The notes under the pieces: generated by a model
What the model saw: only the letters and a program-made list of their open reading frames with translations
The model's database searches: none
What the model was told of the DNA's origin: nothing
Assembly (NCBI GenBank): GCA_001969505.1
Contig: LSSK01000961.1
Coordinates: 1-25,996, forward strand
From: Zancudomyces culisetae
Taxonomy: Eukaryota; Kickxellomycota; Harpellomycetes; Harpellales; Legeriomycetaceae
DNA: 25,996 nucleotides
Direction: 5' to 3'
Shown here: one piece after another, positions 9,001-18,431 of the stretch
Layout of the letters: each line of letters opens with the position of its first letter
Position numbering within the stretch: position 1 is the first letter of the stretch
Program-made: the position numbers and the translations under genes

Positions 9001-11057
9001 CTATTTCATTTGATTCTTTGGCTCGGTTCAGAGCTGTCTTTAGAGTTATTGCTGCAACACTCAGCGGCGGCGTTTGTGGATACTTCAGCTCCTCCCGCTC
9101 CTGTTCGGTTAATACTTTAATATTTTTTGGATTATTTACCACATACTCTTGTCGACACCAGGATATCTACAAATTAACGTTTTTTTCAGGTTCAGTACTT
9201 GATCGGAAATTATAAACTAAGCACATTTAAAAAGTTATCATTACCTTTGGCGAGGATTTCTGAATTCCTGCTATTCGTAACCAACAAGGACCCATGATTC
9301 TACGTTTAAGAAGCAGCAACTCTAGAGCCGAGTATGATGTTCCAAACACTTTATCAACGGTTTCTCCCGTGAGATCTGAAGGAAGCTGTGGATAATTGAA
9401 ACCATATACCACCTTAAGATATTCTGCAGCTGCTGGGACACTACTGTCTTCAAACGCGTACTTTCGCTGGACTGGTTTAGTTGCAAACTCTTTTACACCA
9501 TGCTTTAGAAGCATTTGCTCTACTTCCTTGTAGGCCTGTGATGCTGGATACCTTTCAGCACCATCTTTCATCGCTTTTGGCAAAACAAAGATATTTCTTT
9601 CTATGTCCTTTACAACAACACAAACACTTGTCAACACATTCTTGTTTGTACCCCTCCCAGTTTTTCCGAACAAGTACACAGTCCCGTTCTTTTCATATGC
9701 ATCTATCCAGTACATATCTATGCTCTCAAACTCATAATCGTCACGCACATCGTCACTTCCCAGATATAGATCATTATTTTTTATACTCCCTTGACTTGAA
9801 GCTTGTGATTCTGTTTTATCCATTAGTATCCCTCTCTGAACCGCCAACCAGTCGTCCATACCCTTTGTTTCATCTCTTATAAGCTCTTCTATTTCTTCTT
9901 TGCTAAACTCGCCAGCCACACTTTCGTTATCATCATTGAACGTGGCTTCAAGGTCCAAATCCTTGATATCGACCTTAAAATCCTGATTTTCAAACTCAAA
10001 TGGTTCCTCATCTACCGTTTCCATCGCATATTCGTCGTTTTGTAGTTCGTTTTTTATTTCTTGCACAACCTTGTCTTGTTCACTCTTGATCTTTTTGCTA
10101 TGGTTTCCATGATTTACCTTTTCCTCTTCAACCATAGAAAGCTTTGGATGTACGTATCTTTGAGGCTTGGTTAACTTGCCAACATGCTCTGTCACAGACT
10201 TTCTTTTTTTAGTTTGTTGCTTTTTTCCACCCCCGCCCAATCCACCCAATAGGTTATTCATAAACTGCTCTTCATCTGCTTGCCCTTTCTAGTTGATTAT
10301 TCGTCAAAAATGACATTAATTAACATAAATGGATAGATGGAAGTGAGTTTAAATTAATTCTACTAAACACTGCATACTATTTTCTCAGTGTCAAAAGATT
10401 CAGTGTATATAATATCACGTACCTTGTCTTCACCAAAGTTACCATTGCTATTTACAGCCTTTTCTTGCATCGCCTTGAAGAAAGGGTTCATCATGGCCCG
10501 TTTTTTATCACTTCCCTTTCTATTAGCCTCATCAGAAGCCCTTTCTTTTTCTTTTCCTTTTCCTCTGGATTTTCCCTTTCCGCTTTTGGCCTTTTCTCCG
10601 GTTTCTTCTTCAGAAGAGTAGTAATGGTATTTATGATCAAAAGTGTGCAAACCCTCGGCATATGTTCCATCATCATCAACAATGAAGTCATCCAGTTGTT
10701 CTTCTTCGATTTTTGCCTTTTCATATTCTCCCTCGCTTACCTCTTCATAGAAATTACTCCCATTTACATCATCCTTCTATTCGAATTTTCATTTTCAAGA
10801 AAAAGTCAATACTTATTTATATTCTACCAAAACAATGTGTCAAAAATACAATTCCAGTCGACACAGTACTGTTACTAATTGTATATTTGCTACTATACGT
10901 TTGATAAAACAATAGTCATAATATGCACGAATAAGTAAATTAGTACCTCCAGATATTCGGAAGTTGTCAACAAATTCTCTCTAACTTTACGTATTGCCGA
11001 AAATTTGTCTCGACTTTTTGCTGTCCGACCCACCGGAGTGCGCTTTTGCCTTTCCAT
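6014..11057 (-). CDS. POL1: DNA polymerase alpha catalytic subunit, four exons (1553 aa)
   Basis: Family B polymerase of the polymerase alpha-primase complex, which extends RNA primers at origins and on the lagging strand. Exons 11057-10947, 10776-10423, 10288-9245 and 9166-6014 give 1554 codons including TGA, all in phase 0. The N-terminal region carries the conserved DDFIVDDDG and FMNNLLGGL motifs, each needing the spliced exons. An OB-type N-terminal domain follows, then an exonuclease-like domain where DPDVIVGHNF is kept but the catalytic acids appear lost, as expected for Pol alpha. Palm motifs are DFNSLYPSI (about residue 925), KLTANSMYG (about 1005) and YGDTDS (about 1055). Two C-terminal zinc modules follow: C-x2-C with C-x-C near 1366-1396, and C-x4-C with C-x5-C near 1425-1460. 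Length is slightly above the S. cerevisiae protein (1468), partly because of low-complexity inserts near 843-860 and 1259. An MCB-like ACGCGG lies 21 bp before the ATG. Confidence 0.96.
9167..9244 (-). other. POL1 intron 3
   Basis: Donor GTAATG after CCAAAG, acceptor TTTGTAG, 78 nt, phase 0. A CTGAA branch-like sequence lies in TACTGAACC. The join gives SSPKISWCRQEY, a well-conserved Pol alpha segment, so the boundary is secure. Confidence 0.92.
10289..10422 (-). other. POL1 intron 2
   Basis: Donor GTACGT after GAAGACAAG, acceptor AACTAG, 134 nt, phase 0. TTGAC lies about 20 nt before the acceptor. The join brings the FFKAMQEKA region next to DEEQFMNNLLGGL, the order expected for Pol1. Confidence 0.85.
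10777..10946 (-). other. POL1 intron 1
   Basis: The donor GTACTA follows CTGGAG and the acceptor is GAATAG, giving 170 nt in phase 0. A TTGAC candidate branch point lies near the 3' end. Splicing joins MERQKRTPVG... to the conserved Pol alpha N-terminal region starting KDDVNG. The donor is unusual at positions 4-6. Confidence 0.75.
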
Positions 11058-11077
11058 TATTCACAATATGGTTATTG

Positions 11078-11083
11078 CCGCGT
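11078..11083 (-). promoter_or_regulatory. MCB-like site (ACGCGG) upstream of POL1
   Basis: On the minus strand ACGCGG matches five of six bases of the MBF consensus, 21 bp before the POL1 ATG. POL1 is a known MBF target in S. cerevisiae. One partial match is weak evidence. Confidence 0.2.
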
Positions 11084-11761
11084 ATTCTTGTAGATTGTGA
11101 ACGGTTGAATAAATTTCCTATATAACAATATCTATTCAAAATAAGGAATAAGAATGCTGTAGTCCAAGTTTGCGATTTTGTAGTTAGTGAAATGTCTATT
11201 TACTCAAAACTCACTTTGTTGTTTCATTTGCTGATTTACATAGTAGCTAAAAAGGTAAAAAATCAAAATAAACAAATCTAGCGAATACGAGAAAAATACA
11301 TTTTTCTGATTGAAATTTCCCGCTGATTTACCAAAATGGTTGTTTATACGTCCCCATTATTTATTTCGTATATCTTTATGTTTTATTTTGCAAAAGTTGT
11401 CACTGTCCATAAATCGTCAACTGATGTATAGATGAAGAAGATTAATACTGTTATCTTATTTCGGTTGAGTAAAGCACAAAAAGCGTTGTATTTTTATTAG
11501 CATTATACCAGAGGAAGTTTACTTTTACCATCCGTTATTATTAGAATAACTGTTCTTGACTTTGCAAGAAAATAAACCCATAACTCGAATCTGCAAATAA
11601 CATTGAGTTACATCGATGCGCAATTAGTAGGGCGTTATACTACACTTTTATTTTGCTTGGTGGGCATTTTATATATACACTACAAAAAAACTACAAAAAG
11701 GAAATCTCGCACAATATCTATCCAACCAATTCCCCTAGGTGTGCTGACTGAAAAGCTAGTT

Positions 11762-11771
11762 AAAAGCAAAA
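11762..11771 (-). terminator. Pol III terminator of tRNA-Gly
   Basis: Two T4 tracts on the minus strand begin 5 nt and 11 nt after the mature tRNA end. T4 or longer is the usual minimal fungal Pol III stop; two weak tracts in a row form a main and a back-up site. Confidence 0.7.
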
Positions 11772-11775
11772 CGAA

Positions 11776-11846
11776 TGCGTCAGCCGGGAGTCGAACCCGG
11801 GCCAATTGCTTGGAAGGCAACTATTCTACCGCTATACTACTAACGC
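11776..11846 (-). tRNA. tRNA-Gly (anticodon UCC)
   Basis: On the minus strand a 7-bp acceptor (GCGTTAG with CTGACGC, one G-U) is followed by discriminator A. The anticodon loop CTTCCAA sits on a 5-bp stem with one wobble pair, and TCC (complement at 11812-11814) reads GGA and, by wobble, GGG. The T stem CCGGG/CCCGG with loop TTCGACT is perfect. No intron. Two TTTT runs just downstream (11771-11768 and 11765-11762) are Pol III terminators. Confidence 0.96.
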
Positions 11847-12018
11847 CGCGTGAGTTCTGGTTGACTCTGCTTTCTCGTTATTTGTTTTGTATTTTGGCGC
11901 ATCAGTATTTATTTAAAGCAACATTAGTCACTGATGCTAAATATATTTTAACGATTAAGTAAGTAGACAATATAACAAACCTTAAAATGATCGATGCTCC
12001 CTACTAAAAAAAAACAAA

Positions 12019-12774
12019 CTAGCCTGTAGTTGAAAATTGAACTAATATCCCAATAAGCGAAAATATTGGTGTTAGTACCAGCATTGCTACCAACCCTGAC
12101 TTTGTTCCAACACCACTAAGACTGAGATCGCGTACTATGCTGTTGAGTTGATTATAGTAGCCCTGTCTTGCAAAGATATCGATTGCCGTGAATGTTACTA
12201 TAGATCCTATAACAGCTGTTGCTACTATCGTAAATGGTCTTTTCAACAAAAGAATTAATACACCACCAGTTATAACGAGCAATCCAACTATGATATAAGA
12301 TACTGTGTTTGACACGGTAGTAAATGATGCTACTATTGTAAGTATATAATGGCAACTTGTGTATCCCAAAAAGCATCCAAGAGCAAAGAAGCCTACATCT
12401 TTCAGTAGCACTGCTAATACACCTGCGATTACACCAATAACTCCTCCAATGATTAGATAATGTGTCTCTAGTTTGTCAAATGCAGTCGCTACGTTAGCTG
12501 CACGCAAAATTAGGAAATATATCGCTATTGAAAATCCAGCTCCAGCTATGAATAACGTAGGCACGATCAGCTTGTATCCCAAGAATACTAAGAATATACC
12601 TGCACCTATTGCAATCCCGCCTATTATCATTGCGGAAACACTATTCAGTGAATCCAAAGGAGGTTCGTTCTGTCCTAAAGCTGTGGGTGCCGCGTTTGCA
12701 ACGAGTACACACAAGAAAAATAGTAGCACATGGATCAGTGTGCTTGCGCGGTTTGTTTTGTTCTCTAGCTGCAT
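12019..12774 (-). CDS. Seven-TM DUF4203/TMEM198-type membrane protein, copy 1 (251 aa)
   Basis: The ATG at 12774 starts a typical signal peptide (basic start, hydrophobic core near residues 14-26, small residues before NAAPT). A short luminal stretch is followed by seven hydrophobic segments rich in Gly, Ile, Val and Leu. Distinctive features are FLGYKLIVPTLF, the LETHYLIIGGVIG turn, a GCFLGY segment and a C-terminal MLVLTPIFSLIGI helix. This architecture matches the TM7SF3/TMEM198 domain (DUF4203), which has many fungal members of unknown molecular function. No catalytic motif is evident. The gene is intronless. A paralogue lies 1.85 kb upstream in the same orientation, sharing the KLE-x-HY/F-I-G turn, GCFLGY, FTAID/FMAID and MLVLTPI motifs. 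Confidence 0.82.
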   Translation of the reverse strand: MQLENKTNRASTLIHVLLFFLCVLVANAAPTALGQNEPPLDSLNSVSAMIIGGIAIGAGIFLVFLGYKLIVPTLFIAGAGFSIAIYFLILRAANVATAFDKLETHYLIIGGVIGVIAGVLAVLLKDVGFFALGCFLGYTSCHYILTIVASFTTVSNTVSYIIVGLLVITGGVLILLLKRPFTIVATAVIGSIVTFTAIDIFARQGYYNQLNSIVRDLSLSGVGTKSGLVAMLVLTPIFSLIGILVQFSTTG

Positions 12775-14627
12775 ATTTATGTGGCGCTATCAGCAATATA
12801 TCTATTGTCGTTTTCCTGTCGTTTTATCCTCGTCTTTTCTTATATTAGATTTATAAAGTATATATATTTATATTTATATTTTTCAACTTATTGTCGAGTT
12901 GTGGAAAAAAAAAAGATGATAACTAGTGTACTAAAAAGAATTAATATCCCTTTTATGTGCCTTATAAGACAAAAAATATTGAATCTTGCCGTTTTTCCAT
13001 TTATTAGAAATATATAGGGTCTTTTTTCTAAGATGTGTAGGTGTGACCATACATCATCCTTTTTGGTGTTAGAAAATAAAATATTGGGGAATTATATTTG
13101 CTGTACAATGTTCATAAAAGTAGAAAACGATAAAACCAGCTTGCATTTATAGAACTTTACTCGTTTTTTTTAACTGGGGATACACATCCTTTCCTCTTTC
13201 AATCCAAGGACCACAACTAATTATATCCAATTGCATAGATATTCAAGCCTGTTTCTTGTATAATTTTTCATTGCCACTATTTGGGTATACTTCGGTGTTT
13301 TTCTATACAAGGATACAGAAAACTACTCAAGGACAGAAACGCACTATGTTGCGTATTTGTATACAATACTTCAATGTTTTTTCACATTAAAGTTTTCACA
13401 TGATAGATCCTTAATTGTTGCATCATTACGCATTTCTTTGTAATTTCTCAACAGTTCGGTATATAGAATAATGCTGCTTCATATCATTGTTATGATTTTA
13501 CCATGAACTAAAAGTCTAACCAGCTAAATATAACCCAAATGTCAGTTCTTCTAAATTCTCCCATGCATTTATAAACAAAAATAGCAGTAAACAAATTATA
13601 AAAAGCCGTGAATAAAGAACACAATCATGTAAGGTTAGTAAAAGAACATCATGAGGTAAAGTAGCTAAAATAAGTAAAGTAATTATGAACATCCGAAGTA
13701 CAGAAGCGAAAACCAACTTTTTCCGATTTAATCACGAATGTTGATATTTCGCACAAAATTATTTATAAAAACAAACCTGATGGGGGAATATTTGCATATT
13801 ACCCTTACCTGTTTAAACAAATATATGACTTAATGCTGCATCTATCCAATGATCCATTCTGAAACAACAAATGATAACGGTTTGCTTTGCTTTGCGGGTA
13901 AATTTCACTTTTGACTCCGAGCTCAATTATACAAATACCTATGTTTTTGGACATTCTACCTGAATGTTTACAGGTGCCTCCTCCTTGAACTGTAGCTGAA
14001 ACCGTTATTAGTATGTTTAGAGCCAAGAAGTGTCGCCTCTATTCTCTTGCACAATCCATTTCCTCCCCACAAAAAAAGATTTGGCGACCCATTTTCGGCT
14101 GATTAAATCTTTTATTTGGGGGAAGGGCAATAGTAGTTTTTTAAAATAAATTTGTATATAAATTTATTGAAAAAACAAAAACAAATAGGTAGGTACAAGC
14201 AAGAACTAAATGATAATATAGACCCGCTTTATATGTGTGTTACCCCCAACCAACATATACAACTCGGTTTTATTTCCATTTATAAATAGTACTTATATTC
14301 CTGATTCAATTTTACCCAACTTCGAGTGAGGGTGTGTAGTTGATTGGTTTTCTGGTTTCGAGTTTTCCAAAAGGGGCTAGTAGCAACTGCAAAAATATCA
14401 ACAAACCGTTTTTCTCCTTTGGTTTAAACGGAGCCTCAACAAATATCAACAAAAGCTTTATTTAAGCGACTCTGGCTATAAGAAAACATAAAAACACAAA
14501 ACATGTAATCTCAATACCAATGTAACGCAAGTAAGTACTAATAGGCGTCAACGGCTAAATAAACATACAAAGCTAATATGGGTATAAATAATTAAAGACA
14601 GTAACTCTAAAAGACGAATACTACGTA
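12775..14627. other. Intergenic region between the two DUF4203 genes, no gene seen
   Basis: This is 1.85 kb of AT-rich sequence. Short open frames on the minus strand (13516-13716, 13805-14026) have no recognisable domain. No tRNA, and no duplicated remnant of the flanking paralogues that I can see. It must hold the promoter of copy 1 and the 3' end of copy 2. Confidence 0.6.
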
Positions 14628-15401
14628 TCAATCCGCTAAGTGTTGGTGTAAAGCTCCTACTAATGCATAAATTGGAGTTAGCACTAGCATGACTATCAAC
14701 CAAATACCAACACCTTTATGCTGGTAATCGGCGCCAGTTATTACGGATTGTATTGCACTTCCATAGTTTTGTTTCACAAAGGTATCGATAGCCATAAATG
14801 TTAGGACAGACCCTCCAAACGAGGTCGATCCTATTGCAATAGGCTTTGGATACACAAATATAAGAACTCCGGTTATTAAGGCACTCACACCAAGAATTAT
14901 AGATACTACGGTTGTATTCAGGCTCAGTGTTGTTTTTATGATTGCAATTATATAAGCTGACATCATATATCCCAAAAAGCAGCCCAACGTAAAACATCCA
15001 ACAACAAAAAAGTTTAACAATATTGTGCCAAACCCAGCACCTATGATACATCCAATAACTATGAAATGTGCCTCCAACTTTTTGATATCAAAATCGTTCA
15101 ATAGACTTGAGATGGCTTTCAGGTATACTAAAAATGATAGCGTGAGAGCTGAAAGAAAAATAGCTGGTTTTATATAAATCGATCCCCAAAAGACGTAGAA
15201 TATTCCAGCGAAAACCCCCAAAACGGCTACAACGTATACCAGCGGATCCTCCCCTTCTTTAACTATATCATCAGTGCCAATGCTGTTGGTGGGCGACGAA
15301 GGAATACCGCAGTTACTAAACGTTAGATTTAGCAAAAGACCAAATACTCCTATACTCAGGATTCGCACTATTACCCTTTTGTACTTGTTTTTGTTAAGCA
15401 T
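14628..15401 (-). CDS. Seven-TM DUF4203/TMEM198-type membrane protein, copy 2 (257 aa)
   Basis: The ATG at 15401 starts MLNKNKYKRVIVRILSIG, a basic end followed by a hydrophobic core, so a signal peptide or signal anchor. The mature N-terminus has one Cys and a Ser/Pro/Asp-rich stretch. Seven hydrophobic helices follow in the same spacing as copy 1. Shared landmarks are FYVFWGSIYIKPAIF (copy 1: FLVFLGYKLIVPTLF), KLEAHFIVIG, GCFLGYM, LTFMAIDTFVKQNYG and MLVLTPIYALVGAL. By eye the two are clearly homologous but well diverged, so the duplication is not recent. Function is unknown for the family. It differs from copy 1 by a longer N-terminal luminal segment. The next gene upstream is divergent. 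Confidence 0.82.
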   Translation of the reverse strand: MLNKNKYKRVIVRILSIGVFGLLLNLTFSNCGIPSSPTNSIGTDDIVKEGEDPLVYVVAVLGVFAGIFYVFWGSIYIKPAIFLSALTLSFLVYLKAISSLLNDFDIKKLEAHFIVIGCIIGAGFGTILLNFFVVGCFTLGCFLGYMMSAYIIAIIKTTLSLNTTVVSIILGVSALITGVLIFVYPKPIAIGSTSFGGSVLTFMAIDTFVKQNYGSAIQSVITGADYQHKGVGIWLIVMLVLTPIYALVGALHQHLAD

Positions 15402-16420
15402 TGTCCTTTGTACCTTAACCTGCAGCTGCTAACAGATACTATTTAGGCGAAAATGACTAGTGTTTTAGAATCCAAACTATTGAATATAGACAATATCAAT
15501 AAAGGTATATTTTCAAAGTAGTAATCGATGTTAAGAATTTTAGTCTTGAACAAGAGAATAAAATTTCTTTTATTTAGTTTTTATTACAGAATACTTAAAG
15601 TATACCACCGAAACCTATTTAATATCATACTCGAGCCTTCTACAAACTGATGAGTGAACTATTATAGTCAAGATTGGTTTCTAAAACCACACAAACAAAG
15701 TTTAATCATAAATATCAAGATAGGAGTCTCACAGTAAACATAAATATTTTAGAAAAACAATATTTTTCGCCATAAAAGACATATATAGTTGTCTTGTTAA
15801 CTGTGTCAGCCGTTTAACGACTAATACAGAGTCGATGTAAAGGGTTGGATGGTGCTGAAAGTGATACATACAATGTGAAAGTGGCACACATACTTCCAAA
15901 TAGAGTTGAAAATGCTTTTTTTTTGGTACATTAAGTGAATACTGGTGGGTATTGTATGTTTGACTCATTTTATAAATGTAAACTCAAAATAAAAAGGCAC
16001 ATTACCTTATAAATATTTCATTAGGAAAGGGAAACTAATGATATAACTGATGCCAATCAGATTGGCAGCCTCAAAAATAATAGATGGTTTGCAAAATCTA
16101 ACACAGGAAGAAAAAAGTACGAACAACAAATGACATTATCGCTGTAGTGATGGCTTTTTGATATATGTGGAATTGTTTAGTGCTACTCCTAGTTTTGTAA
16201 ACCCAACCACATGAAAATGTTAGCTTAGGTAATAAATGAAAAAGAGTGAAAAAAACGATAAATTTCTAACGAATCAAATTGACGTAACTGACAAAATGAA
16301 ATTGGTCTATACAAATTGCGGGTTTAAACTGAGCAAGCTTTTGTATTTTGAGAATTATAACGATGGTAGTAAAAGCAACGACAAAATACAGGTCGTAGAA
16401 AAATAAACAAAATTGCAAAA
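15402..16420. other. Divergent intergenic region, no gene seen
   Basis: About 1 kb between the minus-strand DUF4203 gene and the plus-strand Ugo1-like gene, so it carries both promoters. A 79-codon frame at 15729-15968 (minus) starts with ATG but looks low-complexity with no domain. I see no structured RNA. Confidence 0.6.
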
Positions 16421-18018
16421 ATGGTGAATACAGCAAGGGTAGAGGCGGCTTTTGGAAAGAATACCGAAAATGCCAACGACGAAAAGAATGAAAAGGTTGA
16501 AGACGTGGAAGAGCATGCGTTTGATGTGTACGAATATGAAAAAGAGCCAAACTTATGCAGAATGCGGCATCGAAATATAGAAAAGGAGATGGATTTTGCC
16601 GAAAAGACCATTCTAAGCAAAATCGAGTTTAAGGAAGAAGAAAAGAATCTAGATGGTACTAAAATTTTAAAAACTCCAAATAGAGATATGCTAATATAAA
16701 TGTATTGAATTTATTTGTGTGTGTAAAATAGATGAATTGATGTCTTGGGCACAGCTACGAACGTATATCACGTTCAATGATAGCTTAATGAGGTATCCAT
16801 TTCTTGCGGTTAGAGGTCATACGATGGTAATTTAAGGCGTTTTTCTTGTAAAAATGAAGCGACTGACAACTGAAATGATAGAATATTGCCGCAAATTTAA
16901 AAAAAAAACTATAAAAATCTAGGTATTTGGGACGAACCCATCGTTTTTTAATTATCCATTCTACAGCGTGACTCGTGCGTTTTCAAATGTAGTGAATAAG
17001 GGACTTTTTCGAGTATTCAATGGTTATTTCGGGTTGGTAAACTACAAATTTTTGCACTATGCGAAATTTACTGCTCAACTCATATTTTCGAGGATTTTTG
17101 AAGTAAAAATACCAAAGTTCTACAGGCGGTTATGTGGGGTATTGTATGTTAATGTTTATTATCTATCACTAGTTATGTAATATATATCATCGTATAGCAA
17201 AACAATTCTAAGCTAAAATTCGCTACAAACATAGATTTGACGATTTTTTTTATTACATTACATACTCTACTTTGAGAAAAGCGCTTGTTGAACGGGTAAT
17301 TAATGGTGGGGAGGATCACAGGAACTCCTATGGTATCAGAGCCGATAAAACCTTTAGTACATTCGGTTCGTTTTTCAGTGTAGTAAAAAACCTCAAGGAA
17401 ACATCGGTTGTCGCTAACTATGTCAGAGACTATGTAGCGGCGGGTATAATAGAACTTGTTTTTTATTTCTTTACAAAGCCATTATTTATGAACGGGTTAT
17501 CACTTACCAGAATTCTTGCAAAGAAAAGCAAAACAAGTAAATTTAACACACTGAGGGCATTTAACGAGGCTCCAATTAATGACGACAGTGAGAGCGAGCC
17601 GTTTGATGAGTTTGACGATGCCATCGGGTTTAAAATAAACAAAAAGACACAGGTCATGGTTAAAAAAACCGTAAACCAAGCCATTATCCGGTTTTTGTCT
17701 ACAATCCTAGGCTACAGTCTTGCCAACATACTCACTCAACTGCTCCTATACCCAGTCGATGCTATCTTACTTAAGCTGATGACGCAGGAGGTGATAAAAA
17801 TGGATGTTGAATATAGTGGATTCTTTGACTGTCTTATTAGAACATTCAAATCGGGAGGAGCTTCGGCACTCTATAGCGGGTTTGGTCAAAGTGCTATAGC
17901 AGATCTTTTCTGTTTTCTTGTCTCAACGGAGTTGTCGATTTATTTGACCAAGAGGGCTGTAAACATAACATTCCCTAGTATTCTAAAAACACTTTTTGAT
18001 TTGGGATTTTACCCTTAG
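16421..18018 (+). CDS. Ugo1/SLC25A46-like mitochondrial carrier-fold protein, four exons (441 aa)
   Basis: Exons 16421-16655, 16732-16826, 16923-17176 and 17277-18018 total 1326 nt with phases 1, 0 and 2 all matching. The N-terminal 80 residues are charged and acidic, without a clear presequence. The rest shows degenerate carrier repeats: RYPFLAVRG (exon 2), a KGLFRVFNGYFGLV segment (exon 3), TKPLFMNGLSLTRIL and finally LLLYPVDAILLKLMTQ followed by YSGFFDCLIRTF and ALYSGFGQSA (exon 4). The last block fits the P-x-[DE]-x2-x2-[KR] carrier signature; earlier ones are eroded. Charged N-terminus, eroded repeats and total length suggest the Ugo1 group (outer-membrane factor in mitochondrial fusion, with Fzo1 and Mgm1; about 500 aa in S. 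cerevisiae). It could instead be another atypical carrier. The exon 3/4 junction (GTAATA donor, TTTGAG acceptor) is the least certain. Confidence 0.72.
16656..16731 (+). other. Intron 1 of the Ugo1-like gene
   Basis: Donor GTACTA, acceptor AAATAG, 76 nt, phase 1, with CTAAT branch candidate. The donor is the same hexamer as POL1 intron 1. Confidence 0.6.
16827..16922 (+). other. Intron 2 of the Ugo1-like gene
   Basis: Donor GTAATT after ACGATG, acceptor ATCTAG, 96 nt, phase 0. CTGAC in GCGACTGACAAC is the likely branch point. Splicing removes an in-frame TAA that directly follows the donor. Confidence 0.65.
17177..17276 (+). other. Intron 3 of the Ugo1-like gene
   Basis: Donor GTAATA, acceptor TTTGAG, 100 nt, phase 2. 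TTGAC lies about 40 nt before the end, then a T-run. The acceptor AG context is weak; nearby alternative AGs keep other frames only with other donors. Confidence 0.5.
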
Positions 18019-18431
18019 AGTATGTACGTTTATGAACATTTGCTTTTTGCCATAAAGAAAAGATGTATACTTGAGGTATTTTATTTTTATTTTTTTGCTT
18101 ATTTAGGGTTTATATAAAGTTGCTCACTAGTCTGAGGAGCGTATTCACCAATTCAATGAGTTTCGGCCTTCTAAATGATATATCATTTGATAGCACACAG
18201 AAAGCCCAATTGCAAGTTTACATAAAATTTGCGTTTTTATTAACCAATAAAAGTATAGAATTTACCTAGTGCAAAATTTTATTGAACTATTTTAGGCTTG
18301 GGTTATTTACTTTGAAAAAGAAGAACAAAAAAATTTGTGTAATTATTTTTTCTTGTATTAGAATCAAATCTTCAAATTAAAAGATTAATACTCATCTTTT
18401 CTTATTCTAGGACGGATAAAAATATATAGAA
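18019..18431 (+). promoter_or_regulatory. RPL25 promoter region with TTAGGG and TATA motifs
   Basis: The 413-nt gap between the Ugo1-like stop and the RPL25 ATG holds a TTAGGG motif at 18103-18108, directly followed by TATATAAA (18111-18118). TTAGGG is the Tbf1-type site used at ribosomal-protein promoters in many non-Saccharomyces yeasts. T-rich tracts at 18077-18097 may exclude nucleosomes. TTAGGG also occurs elsewhere in the window (for example near 5346), so chance is possible. Confidence 0.35.

Larger units (their letters stand above)
11058..11775. other. Upstream region of POL1 and 3' flank of tRNA-Gly
   Basis: AT-rich, with no coding sequence I can support. An open frame crossing 11603-11962 on the plus strand runs through the tRNA gene and is not credible. 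The POL1 promoter should lie near 11060-11400. Confidence 0.6.

Noticed and set aside
6022-9882. Several 60-133-codon frames overlapping POL1 on both strands
   Set aside because: POL1 is certain by conserved motifs; these are frame shadows of it.
11603-11962. 119-codon plus-strand frame
   Set aside because: It runs straight through the tRNA-Gly gene in antisense and shows no protein signature.
13516-14026. Two short minus-strand frames between the DUF4203 genes
   Set aside because: AT-rich, no domain, and no similarity to the flanking paralogues.
15729-15968. 79-codon ATG-started minus-strand frame
   Set aside because: Composition looks random for AT-rich DNA; nothing recognisable and no splice context.
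16266-16620. Antisense frames over the start of the Ugo1-like gene
   Set aside because: Opposite a supported exon, and at least one lacks an ATG start.
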